NCBI RefSeq assembly: GCF_903946935.1
Contig: NZ_CAJAXH010000141.1
Coordinates: 27,356 to 91,355 of the forward strand
Source: an uncultured Thiodictyon sp.
GTDB taxonomy: Bacteria > Pseudomonadota > Gammaproteobacteria > Chromatiales > Chromatiaceae
Length of the DNA stretch: 64,000 nt
Direction: 5' to 3'
The notes under the pieces were generated by a model, which had not been told where the DNA came from, did no database searches, and worked only from the letters and a program-made list of their open reading frames with translations. This document shows, piece after piece, positions 1-8,400 of this stretch (positions are counted from its first letter, which is position 1; each line of letters begins with the position of its first letter). Position numbers and translations under genes: made by a program.

Positions 1-1614
1 GGACGTGACCAAGGTTTCCGCCGCCCCGACCGCGGGAGCGGGCGCCGAGACCGGCGCGGCGGGGCGATCGACCACCGGCTCGGTCCACTCCAAGGCCGCG
101 GCGCCCTCCCGGTCGATGCGGTTGGCCCAGTCCAGCACCGACTGCACGATCGGCCGGAAGGCCTCAGGGTCGTGTTCTTCCAGGCCGTTGATGACATCGA
201 ACATCGCGGCGAGTCCGTCCGCCGCCCCGACTAAGGTCTCGCCGAGCGCCGGACTGGGGGCCAATGCGTGCTCGGTCAGAAACTCCAGCAGGTCCTCCAT
301 GTGATGGCCCAGGAACGCGACACCGCGTACCCCGCAGACATTGGCCGAACCCTTCAAGGTGTGCGCATAGCGCTGGGCCTGACGCAGGGCGTCTTCGATG
401 GCGCCGCCGCCGAGGATGACTTGGATGACACTCGCCAGCCGCTGGGCCATATCCGGTCCCTCGCGCCGGAAGCTCCCCAGCACGCTACTATCCATATCCT
501 CTGCCGGTGCCAATGACAGGTCCTCGTCCTGCACCGCGGCCACCCGCGCCGGGCCGACCTCGGCCTCAAGCGCGAGCGGATCGTCATAGAGCGCCTGGGC
601 GAGCTCCGCGGCACGCTCGCTCGCCAGCGGTTCGGGCCAGCGCGGATGGGCGAGGGCGGCGACCAAGGCATCGCGCGCGGGCTGCACCAAGGGATCGGCC
701 AGATAGTCGAGCATCCGTTGGGGCAGTTGACTGAGATCCGCGATCAGCGACTTGGGCCAGGGGTTCTTGGGCGAGCGCAAACCCATCTGCTCCCCAAGGC
801 CGGCACACAGGGTGGCAAAGCCGGCGAAACCGACCTCCGCCGAGGCCTCGGCGAAGCGTTCCAGGATCTCCCGCCCCCCGGCGGCCGCGGCGATGCGATC
901 GGCGGCCCGCCGGGCCTGGGCGAGATCGGCGACGCGGTGCAGAAAGTCTTGTGCGTTGTCCTCCACGGCGGCGGCCAGGATGGCGAGGAGTTCGAGCGCG
1001 TCGTCACTGAGTCCCGCGGTGTCGGCGGCGGCGACTGGCCGGGACGGGAGCTGGTGTGGCGCGGCGATCTCCGCCGGGGTGTCGATGAGCGCCTCATGAG
1101 CGGCGTCGGCATCGGCTTCCGCTGCCGCCTGCTCAAGCTCCGCTGGCACAGGCGTGGCGGCAGCGTCGCTGAGGGGCGTCTCCACCGCGGCCGCAGCGGC
1201 GCCCGCGGCGACGCACTCGTGCCACAGAACGGACGCCTCCGGGCTCAACGGCGGATCGAAGGCCGCAGAGCTTGCCAGCTCGATGAGCGCATCGACCACC
1301 TCCTGGTCTTGCGGCTCCGCGAGATGGGCCTCCAGCAAGGCCATCGCCTCGAGTGCGGCCACCCCGGCCGAGTCGCTACCCGCCTCGCGTTGTGGCAGTC
1401 CGCTCACCAGCCCATCGAGGGTGGCCAGCAACTCAGTGATATGTGGCCCTAGTTCCTCGGCCGCCGGCCATAGATCGCCCAGCGATTCGGCGAATGCATT
1501 CGCCGCCGTCAGCCGCTCCTCCGCAGCGGCCGCTGGGTTTCCCGCTGACTCGATGGCTTCTTGCAACGCGGGTAAGGCGGCGGCAAAGAGCTCGGCAAAA
1601 GCACCCGGGTTCAT
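1..1614 (-). CDS. chpA: ChpA/CheA-type chemotaxis histidine kinase, N-terminal part (cut by window edge)
   Basis: The frame is open from an ATG at 1614 to the left edge, giving 538 residues with no stop. A histidine phosphotransfer (Hpt) motif, AHTLKGSANVCG, lies at residues 417-428 with the phosphorylatable His at 418. The preceding 400 residues are Ala/Glu-rich and helical in character, like the extra Hpt-like segments of ChpA kinases of type IV pilus systems. Kinase, CheW-like and receiver domains would lie outside the window. It follows the PilJ-type receptor gene by 15 bases on the same strand, the usual Pil-Chp order. ChpA would receive signals from PilJ through PilI and phosphorylate the PilG and PilH regulators. 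The name rests on context and the Hpt motif. Confidence 0.8.
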   Translation of the reverse strand, partial: MNPGAFAELFAAALPALQEAIESAGNPAAAAEERLTAANAFAESLGDLWPAAEELGPHITELLATLDGLVSGLPQREAGSDSAGVAALEAMALLEAHLAEPQDQEVVDALIELASSAAFDPPLSPEASVLWHECVAAGAAAAAVETPLSDAAATPVPAELEQAAAEADADAAHEALIDTPAEIAAPHQLPSRPVAAADTAGLSDDALELLAILAAAVEDNAQDFLHRVADLAQARRAADRIAAAAGGREILERFAEASAEVGFAGFATLCAGLGEQMGLRSPKNPWPKSLIADLSQLPQRMLDYLADPLVQPARDALVAALAHPRWPEPLASERAAELAQALYDDPLALEAEVGPARVAAVQDEDLSLAPAEDMDSSVLGSFRREGPDMAQRLASVIQVILGGGAIEDALRQAQRYAHTLKGSANVCGVRGVAFLGHHMEDLLEFLTEHALAPSPALGETLVGAADGLAAMFDVINGLEEHDPEAFRPIVQSVLDWANRIDREGAAALEWTEPVVDRPAAPVSAPAPAVGAAETLVTS

Positions 1615-1629
1615 CGTCTGGTCCCTTGC

Positions 1630-3204
1630 CTAGGCCCGGCCCGGTTCATTGGTCCGGGCCGGCGGCGGCAGGCGGAACAGTCCGATCGAATCGAGTAGTT
1701 GCCTGGAGTAGCCCACCAGGCTATTGGTCTCCTGCGCCTGCTGATCGATCTGGTCGGTGGTCTCGACCGTACTCGCGCGCATCGCATCGACGCGGGTCAT
1801 CAGGGTGCGGTTGGCGGCGACCTGGGTCTGGGCACTGGCATCGATTTGTCGCACCGCCTCGGCCAGGTTGACCGTGGTCTGCTGGGTGGCGAGCATCCGA
1901 TCGCCGGCGCCTTCGATGACCCGGGACTCATTGCCCACGGCCTCGGTCGCCTGATTCACCGTCTGCATGGTGTCCTGGGTCTCGACCTGAATATTGCGGA
2001 TCAGGGTCGCGATCTGATTGGTCGCTTGGCGCGAACTGTCAGCCAGTCGCTGCACCTCTTGGGCGACCACGGCAAAACCGCGTCCGGCCTCACCGGCGGT
2101 CGCGGCCTGCATGGAGGCGTTGATGGCCAAGACGTGCGTGCGCTCCGAGAAGCTATTGATGATGTCGACGATGCCACTGATTTCCTGAGAGCGCTCGCCC
2201 AGGCGCTTGATGCGCTTGCCGGTCTCTTGAATGGACGTGCGAATGCTGCCCATGCCCTGCACCGCGCCCTTGACCGCAGCCAGGGCCTCGTCGTTGGACT
2301 GGGTCGCCTTGTTGGCGGCATCGCTGCAAAACTGTGCCAGTTCGCCCATGTGGTCGATGGCCTCGACCGTCTGCGCCAATTCGTTGGCCGTTTGTTCGAT
2401 CTGTGTGCGTTCGGCATCGGCCACCGCCACCACCTGCCGGCCTTGGGACTGTACTTCGGCGGAGGCCTGGCCGACCCGCTCGGCGATCTCACGCACTTGG
2501 ACCAGGACGCGCGCACTCTCGGAGGTGACCCGATTCAAGGCATCGCCCAGTGGGCCGGTGATGTCCTCCTTGACCGGCAGCTTCAGGGTCAGGTCGCGCG
2601 CCTGGCTGATCTCACTGCTGATCTGCAACATCTCGATGATGGAGTCGTTCAACTGATCGTTCTGCCGCTCCAGAAAGTCGAGTGCCTTATTGAAGGCCAT
2701 CACGGTCTGGCCCAACTCATCCTCCTCGCCGGGGTCGAGGCGTTCGGAAAAGTCGCGACGCAACTCCATGCCGGTGAGCGCGGCACGAATCCGGTTCAGA
2801 CCGTCGCGGACACGCTCGGCCGGTCTGAGGATAAAGCGCGTGGCGAGCCGCACCAGGGTGATATAAAACACCAGACCGGTGAGCAGGGCGCCAAGCAGGA
2901 GCACCGCCACCAGCAGCGCCATGGCGACCTGCCGCTGGTTCGCCTTGACGGCATGGATGTCATCCAACTGCGCAGTCAAATAGCGATCGGCGGCGGCCTG
3001 AAATTCCGGCGGCCCTTGCTTGATGAGCGCGGCGAGTTCGCTATTTGGCGCGGGATGCGCGGCCGCTCCGACCTGGGTACGCTCTTGGTACAGCCCGTTT
3101 ACGCTTAACAATACCGAGCCGGCGATGAGAACAAACACGAGCAAGACCAAGGCGGTCGTCGCAATGGTGAGTCTTGCCGAAATGGAGATGTCGCTGAGTG
3201 TCAT
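1630..3204 (-). CDS. pilJ: PilJ-type methyl-accepting chemotaxis receptor
   Basis: A 524-residue inner-membrane receptor. Transmembrane segments lie near residues 11-33 and 94-118 and flank a periplasmic part of only about 60 residues. A HAMP-like region and long coiled coil follow. The signalling tip near residues 350-395 contains VLAINASMQAATAGEAGRGF, the PilJ version of the MCP hairpin tip. PilJ proteins of other species usually have a much longer periplasmic region, so this one may sense through a small domain or a partner. The ATG at 3204 lies 3 bases after the pilI stop, so the two are probably translationally coupled. It should feed the ChpA kinase encoded next, controlling twitching or pilus retraction. 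Confidence 0.85.
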   Translation of the reverse strand: MTLSDISISARLTIATTALVLLVFVLIAGSVLLSVNGLYQERTQVGAAAHPAPNSELAALIKQGPPEFQAAADRYLTAQLDDIHAVKANQRQVAMALLVAVLLLGALLTGLVFYITLVRLATRFILRPAERVRDGLNRIRAALTGMELRRDFSERLDPGEEDELGQTVMAFNKALDFLERQNDQLNDSIIEMLQISSEISQARDLTLKLPVKEDITGPLGDALNRVTSESARVLVQVREIAERVGQASAEVQSQGRQVVAVADAERTQIEQTANELAQTVEAIDHMGELAQFCSDAANKATQSNDEALAAVKGAVQGMGSIRTSIQETGKRIKRLGERSQEISGIVDIINSFSERTHVLAINASMQAATAGEAGRGFAVVAQEVQRLADSSRQATNQIATLIRNIQVETQDTMQTVNQATEAVGNESRVIEGAGDRMLATQQTTVNLAEAVRQIDASAQTQVAANRTLMTRVDAMRASTVETTDQIDQQAQETNSLVGYSRQLLDSIGLFRLPPPARTNEPGRA

Positions 3205-3207
3205 GAA

Positions 3208-3765
3208 TTATTCTTCCGACGTAAGAGGACTGGCCGCGAGTAGACTCGCCCGCTCGGCCAGCAGTCCGAGTAAGCCGACGAGATCGACCTCGACATAACT
3301 GGTCCGGTCCACCACCAGGACGCCGCGGGCGAGTTCGGATGGTAGGCCAGGCAATGGGGGTGGGGGTGCGGTGAGCGTGTCCGGGGGCACCGTGATCCCG
3401 TTGATTTCATCGATACACAGTGCCGCGCAGCTATCGCGTCGCCCCAGCAGCAGAAAATAGCGACCGACGTCGGGTGTGCGCTCGTCGACCAGGGCGCCCA
3501 AGTCATAGACCGCTGCCAGATCGCCCCGGAAGCTGGCGAGCCCCAGGCACCAAGGATGGGTAAAGGGCAGGCCCGCGCAAGGCAGCGGCGGATAGACCTC
3601 CGCCGGCATCGCAGCGGGGACCAGCAACCAGCGTTGGCCGATGCGAAAGGCGTGACGAAAGTCGCCGATTGGCTGGGTTGAATCCGGCGCATCGAGGATT
3701 GCAGGCAGCCAAGGCCAAGCCTGCGGCTCGGCCGGCGCGTCCGCTGGGGCAGCGACCTCACTCAT
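3208..3765 (-). CDS. pilI: CheW-like adaptor PilI
   Basis: A 185-residue CheW-domain protein. Features of the fold are visible in FRIGQRWLLVPAAMPAEV, the GLASFRGDLAAVYDL segment and the C-terminal VDLVGLLGLL helix. CheW proteins bridge a receptor and a CheA kinase, here PilJ and ChpA. The ATG at 3765 overlaps the stop of the upstream response regulator in an ATGA arrangement, which favours it over a longer in-frame start at 3870. It ends 3 bases before pilJ. The N-terminal 30 residues are Ala/Pro-rich and probably disordered. Function comes from family and position; CheW domains are divergent, so sequence alone is moderate support. Confidence 0.8.
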   Translation of the reverse strand: MSEVAAPADAPAEPQAWPWLPAILDAPDSTQPIGDFRHAFRIGQRWLLVPAAMPAEVYPPLPCAGLPFTHPWCLGLASFRGDLAAVYDLGALVDERTPDVGRYFLLLGRRDSCAALCIDEINGITVPPDTLTAPPPPLPGLPSELARGVLVVDRTSYVEVDLVGLLGLLAERASLLAASPLTSEE

Positions 3766-4142
3766 GACGCCGCGCCGCCCCCGCCGAGCAAATGCGCGAT
3801 CTGTTTCAGAATTTCTTCGGCCGGATAAGGTTTCACCACATAACCCTTGGCGCCCTGCAGCTGCGCCCACATCTTATCGGCCTTCTGGTTCTTGCTGCTG
3901 ACGACGACCACCGGGATATGGACGGTGGTGGGGTCTTCGCGCAGCGCGCGCGTCGCGTGATAGCCGTCCACCCCTTCCATCACGATGTCCATAAAGATCA
4001 GGTCCGGCCGCTCGCTTTGCGCCAACGCCACGACCTCCTGTCCCGACACGGCAGTCACCACGGTGTGGCCGGCCTTTATCAGGACCTCTCGCAAGTGATC
4101 CCGCTCGGTCGCGGAATCGTCAACAACAAGCAGCTTCGCCAT
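3762..4142 (-). CDS. pilH: single-domain response regulator PilH
   Basis: A 126-residue stand-alone receiver (CheY fold). The acidic pair is in LLVVDDSATERD (residues 8-9), the phospho-acceptor Asp is in LIFMDIVMEGVDGYHA (about residue 52) and the conserved Lys is in GYVVKPYPAEE. The length and the MDIVMEGVDGYHATRAL segment fit PilH of type IV pilus systems. A good ribosome site, GAGG, lies 6 bases before the ATG. It is second in the Pil-Chp operon and overlaps pilI by 4 bases. In the known system PilG and PilH have opposing roles in pilus extension and retraction; which role this copy plays is inferred from order. Confidence 0.8.
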   Translation of the reverse strand: MAKLLVVDDSATERDHLREVLIKAGHTVVTAVSGQEVVALAQSERPDLIFMDIVMEGVDGYHATRALREDPTTVHIPVVVVSSKNQKADKMWAQLQGAKGYVVKPYPAEEILKQIAHLLGGGGAAS

Positions 4143-4180
4143 ACTTGACCTCGTGTGACTGCAATAACGCCAGTATGAAT

Positions 4181-4990
4181 CTATTTCAAATAGCGTTGCA
4201 GTGTGGCGTTCAGTTGATCGATCGTCAGTGGCTTGGTCAGATAGACATCGGCCGATGCGAGCGTACCCCTGAGCTTGTCAAACCGGGATGTCTTACCGGT
4301 CAGCATCACCACTGGGGCCTTGACCCGCAATTTCTTCTTCAGTGTACGGGAGACTTCATAGCCGCTGATACCCGGGAGCATGACGTCGAGAAAGATGAGA
4401 TCGTACTGATAGTCACGCGCCTTGGTCAGGGCCTCCTCGCCGGTTTCGGCAAAGTCGACGGCGAACCCTGCCATCCCGAGCCGTACCTCCATCATCTTGC
4501 GTACCGATTCGCTATCGTCCACCACCAGAATGCGCTTGGCCGAGGCCGCCAACGCGGGGGCCGGCTGCTCGACTTGTGCGGCGACGACCTGTGCCGACAT
4601 GGTGTCGCTGATATCCGTTTCCGGGGAAAAGTGATAGAAATCGGCGACCAGATCGTCTAGGGCCTTGAGTATCCGGTTCGCCAACACCGGCCGCTTGAAA
4701 AAGACATTGACGGTTCCGTCGAAGAGGTGTGACGTCTTATTCGTAATGCCTACCCGCATGACCGGGAAAATGGCGCCGGGCAGGGTGTTGCGCAATGCCG
4801 TCCAGTCCTGCACGCCAGCGGCGATATCTTCGTTGAGGACGCAAATATCCGGACGATCTTGACCCTGTGACCAGGGGATATAGTGCCGCGGCCGCACCTC
4901 GGACAACTGAAAGGCCCTCCCCAGGCTCTTTTCCTCACTCTCGGAAAAGCCGCAAAGGGCGATGGTGAACTTTTTGTGTTCGATGGCCAT
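4181..4990 (-). CDS. two-domain response regulator at the PilG position
   Basis: A 269-residue protein starting at the ATG at 4990; a longer open frame to 5068 lacks family-like sequence. The C-terminal half is a canonical receiver with ILVVDDSESVRKMM, phospho-acceptor Asp in LIFLDVMLPGISGYEVSR and Lys in VYLTKPLTIDQ. The N-terminal 130 residues, with FFKRPVLANRILKALDDLV, resemble a degenerate second receiver: a KRP element sits where a KP loop would be, but the phospho-Asp is not obvious. Standard PilG is a single receiver of about 135 residues, so this is an enlarged version or a replacement. It is the first gene of the pilH-pilI-pilJ-chpA run. Confidence 0.7.
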   Translation of the reverse strand: MAIEHKKFTIALCGFSESEEKSLGRAFQLSEVRPRHYIPWSQGQDRPDICVLNEDIAAGVQDWTALRNTLPGAIFPVMRVGITNKTSHLFDGTVNVFFKRPVLANRILKALDDLVADFYHFSPETDISDTMSAQVVAAQVEQPAPALAASAKRILVVDDSESVRKMMEVRLGMAGFAVDFAETGEEALTKARDYQYDLIFLDVMLPGISGYEVSRTLKKKLRVKAPVVMLTGKTSRFDKLRGTLASADVYLTKPLTIDQLNATLQRYLK

Positions 4991-5435
4991 GTGGGATTCC
5001 CGCTGTGCTGCTTTTCTTACAACATCGGATCGTCGATCCTGTGCGGCAGGATCGCGGGGGCGGCGCATCGAGCGACGTCAGGCAACCGGCCGGATGCACT
5101 TGTGCCAATGATCGGCGAGTGACCATCGATCAATGACTTAAGCGCCATTCTGTGATGCCGATTTGGTTCTTATGACTCTTTCATGGATTGAAAGTTAAGT
5201 TTTGATAATAATCGACGCAGACACAAGACGCAACTATCCCCGATCCGTTCTGTGCCCCTGTTCGCGTCAGGCCGCAACCGGGGGCGGTCTAGGCGTTGCG
5301 GATGTGTTCCGCATGGATCACGCCATAATGAGACATTGCTGTTATTTTCCGAAGGTTTCTGTCGGCGATCAGCCGACCCTGCCTGGTCGTTATCCCGGCT
5401 GCAATGACAATATGCGCTGGGCGTACGCCCGGCGG
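4991..5435. other. 445-bp intergenic region upstream of the Pil-Chp operon
   Basis: No credible gene was seen on either strand. The region lies between the end of the 1411-residue protein gene and the first Pil-Chp gene, both on the minus strand, so it should carry the Pil-Chp promoter. An AT-rich stretch at about 5160-5220 stands out from the GC-rich surroundings. On the minus strand it contains a weak sigma-70-like pair (TTAACT, then CATAAG about 18 bases on), too poor to call. No terminator-like hairpin with a T tract was recognised. Confidence 0.5.
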
Positions 5436-8400
5436 TCATTCTGTGGCGCCCGGCGTCGGCGCTGGCGTGGACCCCGGGTCGCGCGGGTGCCGCGGCGGCC
5501 CAGGGCGCCACAAGACCGGCTGGGAAAAGCCCGCCCAGCCCCAGCGCAGCCAGCGCAGAAGGCTCACTGCCAGCCACAGTGCCCAGGCGAGCATGAGTGT
5601 ACGATACACCCACATCGGCACGGCCATGACCCAGATCGGCGGCAGGGGGCCGGCGGTGCGATCCTGATACCAGTTCAGTACCCCATCCCCGGAGCCATTG
5701 CCCACGATCTGCATGGCCGGCGCACCCAGCAGCCCCTGGGACACGGCGCCGACCAGACCGACACCGGCGGCCAGGGTCAAGACTACCAAGGTCACCTGGA
5801 CCAGGTTATAGCGCCGCCTGGGGGTCGCGGCGTATAAGCGCTGGCGCCCACCGAGGGCGAGCAGCCAGCCGGCCACCAGCACCAGGACCCAAATTTCCGC
5901 GAGCGCGAGGCCGGCGCCGAGCAACAGCCAGTCGTGGGTCTTTAGCGCCGTCAGGTGTGAGCGCCCCAGCGCCAGCGAGAGCCCGGCCAGGACGAGCAGC
6001 ACGCCCCAGAACACGACCACTGGACCGATTCGCGGGCCGCCCGTTAACAGCACCCAGCGATCCTGCGGCAGCCGCAATGTAAGGTTCAGATTGACTGCCG
6101 GGCTACCCAGGTCCGGCAGTTGTGGCTTGATCAGCAGCCCCGGCGCCTGCGGTGTCCGCCATTGGATCAGGACCGACTGCTGCCCCGGCACCAATGGTAT
6201 CTCCAAGACCGCCCCCGCCTTGGGGAGCGGCAGGTCCTGCCCGTTGACCTGCAAGTGCGTCGGCTCGGCGCCCGGTGGCAGGCGGATGGGGTGCAGGCCG
6301 CCTTGGCCGCCGCGCAGATCGAGGCGCAGTTCGCTGTCGTTCGTCCGCTGGCCCAGGGTCTCCCGCAGGAGCACCCGGTCGATGGTCAGGGTTTGGCCCG
6401 GCACCGCCGCCGGCTGGGTCAGGTTCAGCGCCAGGGTTTCGCCCGGCAGGGGGCGCCAGCTGGGCTGCCAGCGGTCAGCGGCCGTAATTTGGTGGATCGG
6501 GGCCGGGCCGGTCCACTCCAGGTGCCAGCGCGGACTCAAGGCCAATGACCAGGATTCGTTGAGCTGTGGATCGGTTGCCGCGGTCAGTTGTAGGGTCGGT
6601 GCAGGTTCCAGGGTGGAGGTCCAGCCCGCTTCGATCTCGTCCGGCGCCAAGCTCACCAGGACGCGCCCGTCCTGCACGCGTAATCCCGGGGTCTGCACCG
6701 ATTCGCCAGGCAGCAGCGGCACCGGCACCGACACCGGAAACTCCGCCGGGGACAGGCGTCGCACCCGGGTCGCGAGGCGCCAGTCGAGCCCGATCCGCAG
6801 TTCACGCTCCACCCGCAACAGGGCAGGCAAGGCGCCTTGGCTCAACGCGGCACGGCCCGCCGCCACATCGGTGGAGACCCGCACCAGGCGGATTTGGGCC
6901 CCGGGCAGGCCGGCCGCGTCGAGCCCTTCCAGCGTCCAGCCGTCGAGCGTGGCCTGGAGCCGGCGCGGGTGCAGCGGGAAGGGGATCTCCACCTGGTTGC
7001 GGTGTGGCAGGGGCCCGGTCAGCGTCAGGCGGTGGCGCCCGGCGGGTAGCGCAATCAGCAAGCGGTCGTTGGGGTCGCGGCGCAGTCCGTCGAATGGGGC
7101 ACCATCCAGGTCGAGCTCGGTGGGCCGCCAGCCGCCGGAAACGCCGGGCACCGCCGTGGCGACTGGCGCGGCGGCGTCCAGGGTCAGGATCAACCGCAAT
7201 GTCTCAGGCTCTGCCGCCAGGGCGAGGTCGGCCAGATCGACGCAATCCGGCAGGCAGTCTGGCGGTGCGAGCAGGCGCGTGCGCAGTTCCTCCAGCAGCT
7301 CGACGCTGGGCAGGTCGCTGGCCTGGGTCGGGGTGGGCCCGAGCAAGCCGCCAGCCCCGAGGATGAGCGCCAGTAACAGGCCCAGCGAAGCGGAAGCGGG
7401 CCGGCTGGATGCTGCCTGGCCCGCCAGTTCCGAATCAGGTTCCGACTCCGGCGCGCCGGCCGGCGATGGCGGCCGGGGCCGGCCGATCAGGTCTGCCACC
7501 CGCAGCCCCAGGATGACCGCCAGCAGGGCGCCCAGCAGCGACCACAGCAGGTTCCAGCCGGGGCTCAACAACCACAGTTTTGCGCCCTCGGCGGGGTCGA
7601 TCGCACCGCTCCAGCTCAGGTCGAAGCGGTTCCACTGCCAGTCCGGAATCCCGGCGCCGCTCTGTATCACGGCGTCCGGGTCGGGCCGCTCCGGCGCGGG
7701 CGCGGCGGGGGCCGGTGGCGCGGCCGATCGCGCCAATGACTTGCGCGCCCGCGCGTTGTCGGTTAGCGACCCGGCCGAGTCGTCCGCCGTCGCCGCCTCC
7801 TCCATTGGCTCATTACGCAAGATGGCCTCGAACTGGCGCTCGGCCACGGCGGGTTGCGGTGCCGCCGCTGGGGGTGCCAGGCGATTGAGCGCGGTGGCAT
7901 TGGTACCCAGACCGACCGCGGGGCGCTCCAGGTGGGGGTAGAGCCCGGTGCGGACCTGGCCGGCGACAAAGGGCAGGCCGATCAGGACGAGCGCGAGCAG
8001 CGCCAGATACCGATACCACCGCAGCAGCGCGCGCACCCGCACCAGGGCGAGCGCGGTGGGGTGTTCGGGCAGTAGCCGCAATAGGGCGGCGACGGCCAGC
8101 AGGTGGACCCACACCAAGCGGGGGGCCGTCGGGACCTGCCAGGTCAGCAGCAGGGCGAGTCCGGCGAGCAGACCCCAGGGCGTGCCCCACAGCCGCCCCA
8201 CGCCGAAGCTCAGGATCAGCACCAAGAAGAGGTCCAGCAGGGTCCAGCGCCCAAGCCAACTGTCGGGCCGATTGTCGGTCCCGGTGGCCGCCAGCAGGTC
8301 CCAGCCGGGGGGGAGATAGAGGTGTGCGCGGCTGCCGTCCAATTGGAGTCCCCAGCCGGCGGCGGGGATGGTTCGCGGGTTGCCCGACGCCCCGGCGATG

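Noticed and set aside
1699..3108. 469-codon plus-strand frame opposite pilJ
   Set aside because: It is the reverse complement of the coiled-coil receptor gene, with no ribosome site or family sequence.
6091..7941. 616-codon plus-strand frame inside the 1411-residue protein gene
   Set aside because: Its composition is Arg/Ser/Pro/Gly-rich as expected for an antisense shadow; the minus-strand protein has a signal peptide and ordered membrane segments.
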